DNA of 64,000 bases, from assembly GCA_023259055.1 (NCBI GenBank), contig JAHFQZ010000003.1, positions 62,001 through 126,000 of the forward strand. The letters are read 5' to 3'. The notes under the pieces are model-generated. The model was not told the origin of the DNA. It made no database searches and saw only the letters and a list, made by a program, of their open reading frames with translations. The translations under genes and the position numbers were made by a program. This stretch comes from Nitrosomonadales bacterium (GTDB lineage Bacteria > Pseudomonadota > Gammaproteobacteria > Burkholderiales > Gallionellaceae). Each line of letters begins with the position of its first letter. The first letter of the stretch is position 1. Shown here in pieces: positions 58,453-64,000 of this stretch.

Positions 58453-58528
58453 AGTATCAACAGATTTATATTGATTTGGTGCTATAGTTTCCGAGTGTTT
58501 TTTGGCATTCAACTCTAAGGAGGTAACG

Positions 58529-59149
58529 ATGCGTATCTTATGGATAGCTTTACTAACAATGTTGTTGAGTGGCTGCGGCTACAACACTTTTCAAACTACC
58601 GATGAGCAGATCAAGGCAAGCTGGGCAGAGGTGCTGAACCAGTATCAGCGGCGCGCCGATCTGATTCCCAATCTGGTTAACACCGTCAAAGGATTTGCCG
58701 CCCAAGAGCAGACTGTGCTGCTGGGCGTTACCGAGGCGCGCGCCAAGGTCGGCAGCATCCAGGCTACCCCCGAGTTGATTAACGACCCGCAGGCATTCGC
58801 CAAGTTTCAGGCGGCACAAGGCGAATTGACTTCAGCATTGAGTCGCTTGATGGTGATTGTGGAGAATTATCCGCAGTTGAAATCCGACGCGAATTTTCGC
58901 GACTTGCAGGCGCAACTGGAAGGCACCGAGAACCGCATCACCGTGGCGCGCAACCGCTACATCAAGGCGGTGCAGGAGTACAACGTTACGGTGCGCTCCT
59001 TCCCGAGCAACTTGACCGCGATGCTGTTCGGTTATTCCGTAAAGCCATCCTTCACGGTTGAGAACGAGAAGGAAATTTCTCACGCGCCGACGGTTAGTTT
59101 CGACGCGCCCAAAGGTGCTCCACCAAAAGCTGCTGTACCGGTAAAATAA
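58529..59149 (+). CDS. lemA: LemA family protein
   Basis: This 206-residue protein has an N-terminal signal with lipobox LLSGC (MRILWIALLTMLLSGCGYN) and the LemA helical domain (QYQRRADLIPNLVNTVKGFA near 38, ITVARNRYIKAVQEYNVTVRSFPSN near 140). LemA proteins sit on the membrane facing outward and have no settled function. AAGGAGGT lies eight bases before the ATG at 58529. It forms a cluster with two TPM-domain genes. Confidence 0.94.
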   Translation: MRILWIALLTMLLSGCGYNTFQTTDEQIKASWAEVLNQYQRRADLIPNLVNTVKGFAAQEQTVLLGVTEARAKVGSIQATPELINDPQAFAKFQAAQGELTSALSRLMVIVENYPQLKSDANFRDLQAQLEGTENRITVARNRYIKAVQEYNVTVRSFPSNLTAMLFGYSVKPSFTVENEKEISHAPTVSFDAPKGAPPKAAVPVK

Positions 59150-59150
59150 A

Positions 59151-59993
59151 ATGAAAAAAGTATGGGCGCGAGTAGCTCTGCTTGCGCTGCTGCTTGCCGG
59201 GGCGGCGTGTGCCGAAGTTGTTGTGCCGACGCTCGCGCATCGCGTTACCGACCTCACTGCCACGCTTGAGGCGCAGCAAACGCAATCGCTTGAATCCCGC
59301 CTTGCCGCATTTGAAGCAAAGAAAGGCGCGCAGATCGCAGTACTGATCGTGCCGACTACGCAACCGGAAACCATAGAGCAATACGGTATCCGCGTGGTCG
59401 AGGCCTGGAAGCTCGGGCGCAAGGGCGTGGACGACGGTGCGTTGCTGCTGGTTGCCAAGGATGACCATACCCTGCGCATCGAGGTGGGTTATGGTCTGGA
59501 GGGCGTGCTGAACGATGCTGTTGCGCACCGTATTGTCGATGAGATTATCGTACCGCGTTTTAAACACGGCGAGTATTACCAGGGGATTGTGTCTGGAACA
59601 ACGGCAATGATGCAGGTGGTTGATGGTGAACCCTTGCCGCCGCCACGCCGTGCTTCGGCAAGCGGAAACTATGACATCGAGTCGCTGCTGTTCGTCGCCT
59701 TCGGGCTGGTGGTGGTTGTGGGCGGCATGTTGCGCGCGATGCTCGGGCGTTTTCCTGCCGCTGTTTTGATGGGCGGAGCGCTGGGGGTGCTGGCCTGGTT
59801 AATGGTCGCGCCGTTGTTGATAGCAGTGCTGGTCGGTCTGATGGCGTTCATATTCGTGCTGCTGGGCGGCGGCGGGCGTGGCTTTGGCGGCTATGGAGGA
59901 GGCGGATTTGGTGGTGGTGGTTTCGGCGGTGGAGGAGGCTTCAGCGGCGGGGGCGGCGGCTTTGGCGGAGGCGGCGCTTCGGGGCGGTGGTGA
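59151..59993 (+). CDS. TPM-domain membrane protein with Gly-rich tail
   Basis: This 280-residue protein has a signal peptide (MKKVWARVALLALLLAGAACA), a TPM_phosphatase domain at about 25-160 (RVTDLTATLEAQQTQSLESRLAAFE, VDDGALLLVAKDDHTLRIEVGYGLEGVL), two membrane segments at about 180-245 and a Gly-rich tail (about 245-280). It matches the YgcG-like partner that usually follows lemA. It starts one base after the lemA stop. Confidence 0.93.
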   Translation: MKKVWARVALLALLLAGAACAEVVVPTLAHRVTDLTATLEAQQTQSLESRLAAFEAKKGAQIAVLIVPTTQPETIEQYGIRVVEAWKLGRKGVDDGALLLVAKDDHTLRIEVGYGLEGVLNDAVAHRIVDEIIVPRFKHGEYYQGIVSGTTAMMQVVDGEPLPPPRRASASGNYDIESLLFVAFGLVVVVGGMLRAMLGRFPAAVLMGGALGVLAWLMVAPLLIAVLVGLMAFIFVLLGGGGRGFGGYGGGGFGGGGFGGGGGFSGGGGGFGGGGASGRW

Positions 59994-60140
59994 CATGGAT
60001 GCCTCTAAAAATCCAAACTCCGTCACAATACGGCGTTGCTCAAGAAATTTTATCGCTTACATATAGCGCATATGCGGCGCGTTAAAATTTCTCTCGCGCC
60101 TTGTCTTGTTTAGGATTTTGAATTTTTCGAGGCATCCATG
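59994..60140. repeat. 147-bp palindromic element between two TPM genes
   Basis: CATGGATGCCTC at the left is exactly inverted as GAGGCATCCATG at the right, with further matches inside (AAAAATCC/GGATTTT, GAAATTTTA/TAAAATTTC). It begins directly after the TGA of the first TPM gene and its right end contains the ATG of the second, so it fills the whole gap. It has no coding capacity and looks MITE-like. Confidence 0.75.
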
Positions 60141-60635
60141 AATTTCAAGCGCATCATGAAGCATCTATCCAGCGGACGTGCGGCGATAAGGCGTGCATTT
60201 CCGCACAGCACTCTGGATGCGATCGAGCGCGCAATCCGCGAAACTGAAGCGCAGCACAATGGGCAAATTCGTTTCGCCGTTGAGGCTGCTTTGGAACTAG
60301 CACCTTTGCAGGCAGGTCAATCCGCGCGGGAACGTGCTGTCGAGGTGTTTTCCCAGTTGCGTATTTGGGATACCGAGCACAACAACGGCGTGCTGATTTA
60401 TTTGCTGCTGGCGGATCGTGATGTCGAGATCGTTGCCGATCGTGGTGTGCATGCCAGGGTTGGACAGGAAGCCTGGGAGACGATCTGCCAGGAGATGGAA
60501 GCAGCATTTCGCAACGGCAAGTATGAGGAGGGCGTTCTTACGGGCATTCGCAGCTTGGGGCGACATCTCGCACAACATTACCCGCGCGCCGGCGAAAAAG
60601 TGAACGAATTGCCGGATCGACCCGTGTTGATGTAG
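60138..60635 (+). CDS. TPM-domain protein (soluble)
   Basis: This 165-residue protein has a TPM domain without signal peptide (ALDAIERAIRETEAQHNGQIRFAVE near 27, NNGVLIYLLLADRDVEIVADRGV near 80, YEEGVLTGIRSLGRHLAQHYP near 130). Its ATG lies inside the right end of the palindromic element, and no clear ribosome-binding site precedes it. lemA plus two TPM genes of this kind is a recurrent trio. Confidence 0.88.
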   Translation: MNFKRIMKHLSSGRAAIRRAFPHSTLDAIERAIRETEAQHNGQIRFAVEAALELAPLQAGQSARERAVEVFSQLRIWDTEHNNGVLIYLLLADRDVEIVADRGVHARVGQEAWETICQEMEAAFRNGKYEEGVLTGIRSLGRHLAQHYPRAGEKVNELPDRPVLM

Positions 60636-60758
60636 TCTTTCCTGTCACCCTTCATCGTGAAAATTCAAGGGATTGCCTGATATTTCAGTATTGGGCGTTG
60701 TCACCGCCAGACGTAATCGCATACAATTCCCAGTTGTCAATTTCAGGTTTCCCCCTTC

Positions 60759-61373
60759 ATGCTGGAAGTCAGCAATCTTGCTTGCAGTCGCGGCGACCAT
60801 CGTTTGTTTGCCGGACTGAGTTTCTCGTTGCATCCCGGGCAGATCATGCAAGTGCAAGGCGCGAACGGCAGCGGTAAAACCAGCCTGTTGCGTACCTTGT
60901 GCGGCTTCTTGATGCCGGATGAGGGCGATATCGTCTGGCGCGGCGAGAGTATCAGCGAGCTGGATGAGGATTATTGTGCCGAGTTGTTGTACCTCGGCCA
61001 TTTGAATGCCATCAAGGACGAGTTGAGCGCGCTGGAAAATTTGCAAATTTCGGCCGGTCTTTCCGGGAACGAGCTCGATGAGAAAGAAGCGCTGGCTGCG
61101 TTGCGCCGCATGGGTTTGCGAGGCCGCGAAAGGTTGCCGACCAAAGTGCTTTCGCAAGGGCAGCGGCGGCGTGTGGCGCTGGCGCGCTTGCTGGTCAGCG
61201 ACGCCAGGTTGTGGATATTGGATGAACCTTTGACCGCATTGGATGTCGGAGCTGTGGCGTTGATTCAGGAATTGATTGCAGAGCATTTGGCACAACAGGG
61301 GATGGTGATTTTTACCACACATCAAACGCTGCAAGTTGCAGGGGTGGAAATGCGCAATTTATCCCTGTCGTGA
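60759..61373 (+). CDS. ccmA: Heme exporter ATP-binding protein CcmA
   Basis: CcmA is the ATPase that with CcmB and CcmC releases holo-CcmE in system I cytochrome c maturation. The 204-residue protein has Walker A GANGSGKTSLL near 35-45, the signature LSQGQRRRVALARLL near 132 and Walker B LWILDEPLTALD. It opens the ccm operon; 123 bases upstream are free of genes and presumably hold the promoter. Confidence 0.97.
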   Translation: MLEVSNLACSRGDHRLFAGLSFSLHPGQIMQVQGANGSGKTSLLRTLCGFLMPDEGDIVWRGESISELDEDYCAELLYLGHLNAIKDELSALENLQISAGLSGNELDEKEALAALRRMGLRGRERLPTKVLSQGQRRRVALARLLVSDARLWILDEPLTALDVGAVALIQELIAEHLAQQGMVIFTTHQTLQVAGVEMRNLSLS

Positions 61374-61403
61374 TAGTCAAATGGGCATGATGGTCAAGCT
61401 GAC

Positions 61404-62087
61404 ATGAAAAAATCCACCTTGCCTGGTTTGCTGGTACTGGTGATAAGGCGCGATCTGGTGCTGGCGATGCGTCGCCGTGCGGATGTGCTTACCACGCTGA
61501 TTTTTTTCGTGATGGTGGTCAGTCTGTTTCCGCTGGGTGTCGGGCCGGAAATGAGTATGTTGCGCAAGATGGCTCCGGGCGTGTTGTGGGTGGCCGCGCT
61601 TTTGTCTTCGATGTTGTCGCTGGGGCGGTTGTTCTCGGCCGACTATCTGGATGGCACGCTGGAACAGATGATGCTGGCGCCGCAGTCGTTGTCGATGCTG
61701 GTGCTTGGCAAGATGACGGCGCACTGGATGGTGTCGGGTCTGCCGCTGGTGTTGATGGCCCCGGTGCTGGGTTTGCAGTTCGATATGCCCGCACAGGCGC
61801 TTGGTGTATTGATAATCGGTCTGTTGCTGGGAACGCCTATATTGAGCATGGTCGGCGCGATTGGCGCGGCGTTGACGCTGGGCTTGCGTGGAGGCGGCGT
61901 GCTGTTGTCGCTACTGGTGTTGCCGTTGTGCATACCGGTGCTGATTTTTGGTACAGGGGCGGTTGAGGCGGTATCAACCGGATTAAGCGTGGCGTCCCAT
62001 CTGTCCTTGTTGGGCGCGTTGCTGGTGTTGGCCCTGGTGTTCACCCCGTGGGTGACTGCGCAGGCGTTACGTATTTCGATGGAGTAA
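61404..62087 (+). CDS. ccmB: Heme exporter membrane protein CcmB
   Basis: This 227-residue protein with six membrane helices is the permease partner of CcmA. Family features include LVIRRDLVLAMRRRADVLTTLIFF at the N-terminus and FSADYLDGTLEQMMLAP near 72. It starts 30 bases after ccmA and ends six bases before ccmC. Confidence 0.96.
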   Translation: MKKSTLPGLLVLVIRRDLVLAMRRRADVLTTLIFFVMVVSLFPLGVGPEMSMLRKMAPGVLWVAALLSSMLSLGRLFSADYLDGTLEQMMLAPQSLSMLVLGKMTAHWMVSGLPLVLMAPVLGLQFDMPAQALGVLIIGLLLGTPILSMVGAIGAALTLGLRGGGVLLSLLVLPLCIPVLIFGTGAVEAVSTGLSVASHLSLLGALLVLALVFTPWVTAQALRISME

Positions 62088-62092
62088 ACAAG

Positions 62093-62830
62093 TTGGCGAT
62101 AAACTGGTTCAAATATTCCGCTCCTACTAACTTCTACGGTCTTGCCGGGAAGATGATTCCGTGGTTCGCGTTTTCCGCCGCGGTTCTGTTTGCCATCGGG
62201 TTATATATCGGCTTTGTGGTCGCGCCGGTAGATGCCCAGCAGGGCGAGTTCTACCGCATCATTTTCATTCATGTGCCGTCTTCCATCCTGTCCATGTTCC
62301 TTTATCTGGTTATGGCGGGTTATGCGGCGCTGGGTTTGATTTTCAATACTCGACTGTCGGCCATGATGGCCACCGCCATCGCGCCAACCGGTGCGCTGTT
62401 CGCTTTTATTTCATTGTGGACTGGCGCATTGTGGGGTAAACCGATGTGGGGTGCGTGGTGGGTTTGGGACGCGCGCCTGACTTCCGAGCTCATTCTGCTG
62501 TTTCTGTATCTGGGCTACATCGCTCTGCATGCCTCGATTGATGATCCGCGCCGCGCTGATCGTGCCGCAGCACTGCTGTCCATTGTGGGCTCGGTTAACG
62601 TGCCGATCATTTATTTTTCGGTGAAGTGGTGGAATACCCTCCATCAGGGCTCGTCGATAAAATTTACCGGCACATCCATGCATATTGCAATGCAGCAGGC
62701 CATGTTCACGGTACTGGTGGCCTGCTGGTTATATGCGATTGCGGTGGTGCTGGCTCGTGTGCGAAGCATTATTCTGGAACGTGAACGGAATACCACCTGG
62801 ATCGGCGAATTGCCGGAGGTGCGGTCATGA
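62093..62830 (+). CDS. ccmC: Heme exporter protein CcmC
   Basis: CcmC loads heme onto CcmE. The 245-residue, six-helix protein carries the Trp-rich periplasmic WWD-type motif WGAWWVWDARLTSEL near 120 with flanking His residues (HVPSSILSMF; NTLHQGSSIKFTGTSMH). The start is TTG at 62093 with GGAG about eight bases upstream, since earlier in-frame codons overlap ccmB. Its stop overlaps an ATG (ATGA) that opens a 33-codon frame leading into ccmD. Confidence 0.95.
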   Translation: MAINWFKYSAPTNFYGLAGKMIPWFAFSAAVLFAIGLYIGFVVAPVDAQQGEFYRIIFIHVPSSILSMFLYLVMAGYAALGLIFNTRLSAMMATAIAPTGALFAFISLWTGALWGKPMWGAWWVWDARLTSELILLFLYLGYIALHASIDDPRRADRAAALLSIVGSVNVPIIYFSVKWWNTLHQGSSIKFTGTSMHIAMQQAMFTVLVACWLYAIAVVLARVRSIILERERNTTWIGELPEVRS

Positions 62831-62928
62831 CACGGTGCGCGAATGCGACGGGTGCGGGAATGACCGCATTGCACCTCCTCCCGCAAGCTACTGGCTTTGC
62901 CTGTAACGTGTCGGAGGTGCAACAATGA
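62827..62928 (+). other. 33-codon coupling frame between ccmC and ccmD
   Basis: An ATG overlapping the ccmC stop opens a frame of 33 codons (MTRCANATGAGMTALHLLPQ...) whose TGA overlaps the ccmD start, again as ATGA. The peptide looks non-conserved, but ribosomes reading it would unfold the hairpin that covers the ccmD ribosome-binding site. It may serve only as a translational link. Confidence 0.35.
62869..62922 (+). promoter_or_regulatory. Hairpin masking the ccmD ribosome-binding site
   Basis: TTGCACCTCC (62869-62878) is exactly complementary to GGAGGTGCAA (62913-62922), which contains the ccmD Shine-Dalgarno. The loop is 34 bases. Folding would block ccmD translation unless ribosomes continue from ccmC through the short frame. 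Confidence 0.55.
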
Positions 62929-63107
62929 TCGGTCTGGATTTATGGATGAGAGAAAACCCGCTGACTTATGTTTGGCTGGGATCTTATGCGGTTGCGTTAC
63001 TCATTTTTGTGATTGAGATCGCAATGGTGATACATAAAAGAAAAATTACCTTGCAGCAGGTGCGCATGATGCGTGAGGTACAGGACGAAGCCGGAGACGA
63101 TAACTGA
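62925..63107 (+). CDS. ccmD: Heme exporter protein CcmD
   Basis: This 60-residue, single-helix protein (NPLTYVWLGSYAVALLIFVIEIAMVIHKRK) is the small subunit that stabilises CcmABC and helps release CcmE. Size, topology and position before ccmE are diagnostic. GGAGGTG lies five bases before the ATG, inside a stem. Confidence 0.93.
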   Translation: MIGLDLWMRENPLTYVWLGSYAVALLIFVIEIAMVIHKRKITLQQVRMMREVQDEAGDDN

Positions 63108-63108
63108 C

Positions 63109-63594
63109 ATGAAGCCGCGCCAGAAAAGATTTGTGTTTATTGCAGTTGCAGTTGCCGCATTGTCATTGGCTGTCGGCTTGGTGCTGTATGCACTGAAAAA
63201 TAATGTCAGCCTGTATTTCACCCCGACACAAGTTTATAATAATGAAGCTCCGCAAGGGCGCAGTTTCCGTATCGGCGGCCTGGTTGAGGAGGGCAGTGTT
63301 CAGCGTGAAAAGGATGGTCTGACGGTGAAGTTTGTGATCACCGACAAGCATAAGAGCATACCGGTCATTTACAAAGGCATCCTGCCGGACTTGTTCAAGG
63401 AAGGCAAAGGGGTGGTTGCGCAGGGCAAGGTCGAGGCTGACGGCATGATGCACGCCGAAGAGGTGCTAGCCAAGCATGACGAGAACTACATGCCGCCCGA
63501 AGCCGCCGACGCACTGAAGAAAGGCGAGACTGCGAATGCTTCCGCCGCTACGTCAACTCCGGCAAGCGCACCCGCGACATCTGCTGTCAAATAA
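63109..63594 (+). CDS. ccmE: Cytochrome c-type biogenesis heme chaperone CcmE
   Basis: CcmE carries heme covalently across the periplasm. The 161-residue protein has an N-terminal membrane anchor (residues 6-28), an OB-fold, and the heme-binding His in LAKHDENYMPPE near 125. The ATG at 63109 begins one base after the ccmD stop; an earlier in-frame ATG lies within ccmD. The C-terminal Ala/Ser/Thr/Pro tail is disordered. Confidence 0.96.
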   Translation: MKPRQKRFVFIAVAVAALSLAVGLVLYALKNNVSLYFTPTQVYNNEAPQGRSFRIGGLVEEGSVQREKDGLTVKFVITDKHKSIPVIYKGILPDLFKEGKGVVAQGKVEADGMMHAEEVLAKHDENYMPPEAADALKKGETANASAATSTPASAPATSAVK

Positions 63595-63612
63595 TTTATT
63601 GAAGGTATTGGT

Positions 63613-64000
63613 ATGATTCCAGAGATCGGACATTTCGCTTTAATTGTTGCCTTGTTCCTGGCGGTTTGCCTGGGCGTATTGCCGATTATCGGCGCGTCAC
63701 GAAACAACACGGTACTGATGGGTGTTGCACGCTCGTTGGCGCACGGCCAGTTTGTGTTTCTCACCATCGCGTTCGGCTGCCTGACTTACGCCTTCGTTGC
63801 CAACGATTTTTCCGTGCTGTATGTCGCGCAGCATTCCAATTCACAGCTTCCCGTTGCATATCGTGTGGCTGCCGTGTGGGGAGGACACGAAGGCTCGTTG
63901 CTGCTGTGGGCGTTCCTTCTTGCCGGTTGGACATTGGCCGTCGCAGTATTCAGCAAACACTTGCCTGAAGAAATGGTGGCGCGCGTACTGGGCGTGATGG
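63613..64000 (+). CDS. ccmF: Heme lyase CcmF, 3' end cut by window edge
   Basis: Only the first 129 codons are present. CcmF attaches heme from CcmE to apocytochrome c. The start MIPEIGHFALIVALFLAVCLG, the YVAQHSNSQLPVAYRVAAVWGGHEGSLLLWAF motif near 75-105 and the position after ccmE are diagnostic. The ATG lies 18 bases after the ccmE stop. The WWD domain and the rest of the operon lie beyond the edge. Confidence 0.96.
   Translation, partial: MIPEIGHFALIVALFLAVCLGVLPIIGASRNNTVLMGVARSLAHGQFVFLTIAFGCLTYAFVANDFSVLYVAQHSNSQLPVAYRVAAVWGGHEGSLLLWAFLLAGWTLAVAVFSKHLPEEMVARVLGVM

Overview
This 64 kb window is a stretch of betaproteobacterial chromosome made up almost entirely of housekeeping genes. 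The order leuC-(small exported protein)-leuD-leuB-asd-fimV-truA-trpF-trpB-trpA-accD-folC-dedD-cvpA-purF-metZ is the classic betaproteobacterial arrangement. A GAAC-N4-GTTC element upstream of recA matches the noncanonical LexA box known from Sideroxydans/Gallionella and related Nitrosomonadales. Together these point, with moderate confidence, to a Gallionellaceae-like member of the Nitrosomonadales. I see no prophage, transposase, CRISPR array, toxin-antitoxin pair or secretion island.

Layout. 1-4.1 kb: fatty-acid genes on the minus strand (a cut HSDL2-like SDR and fadE) and a small ICMT-like methyltransferase. 4.4-12.5 kb: a membrane protein with an internal duplication, a hemerythrin with an altered iron-ligand set, a NarL-type two-component pair, radA, a lipoprotein, a membrane protein and an HD-domain protein. 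12.7-31.1 kb: the leucine, asd, fimV, tryptophan, accD, folC, purF and metZ block, all on the plus strand. 31.1-37.4 kb: pncC, recA, recX, queF (minus) and smc. 37.4-44.0 kb: mixed-strand genes (DUF4124 protein, Smr protein, trxB, mltB, NlpC/P60 protein, copA). 44.1-48.3 kb: a DUF2892 protein with a Crp-type regulator, then the prfB (programmed frameshift)-lysS pair and a MazG-like pyrophosphohydrolase. 48.4-53.4 kb: a conserved hypothetical, a sugar-epimerase-like protein, a NiCoT transporter, a PAS-PAS-GGDEF cyclase, a second ICMT-like protein and tRNA-Ser(GGA). 53.4-58.4 kb: gloB, a methyltransferase, rnhA, dnaQ, an alpha/beta hydrolase and a BaiN/YhiN-type flavoprotein. 58.5-60.6 kb: lemA with two TPM-domain genes. 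60.7-64.0 kb: the cytochrome c maturation operon ccmABCDE and the start of ccmF, cut by the right edge.

The most unusual material is non-coding. A family of short elements with TCCGCA/TGCGGA ends occurs five times between genes, two of them as a composite with a roughly 48-nt hairpin. The hairpin is found four times, with compensatory base changes, and two copies reach into genes: they encode the last residues of RecA and an N-terminal stretch of FimV. Other structures are a 147-bp palindromic element filling the gap between the two TPM genes, a 44-nt perfect palindrome between rnhA and dnaQ, a hairpin that would mask the ccmD ribosome-binding site, and a Crp-type operator that matches the recognition helix of the adjacent regulator. 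I found no convincing new multi-gene system; the best leads are these repeats, the 11-residue-repeat protein inside the leu operon and the altered hemerythrin.
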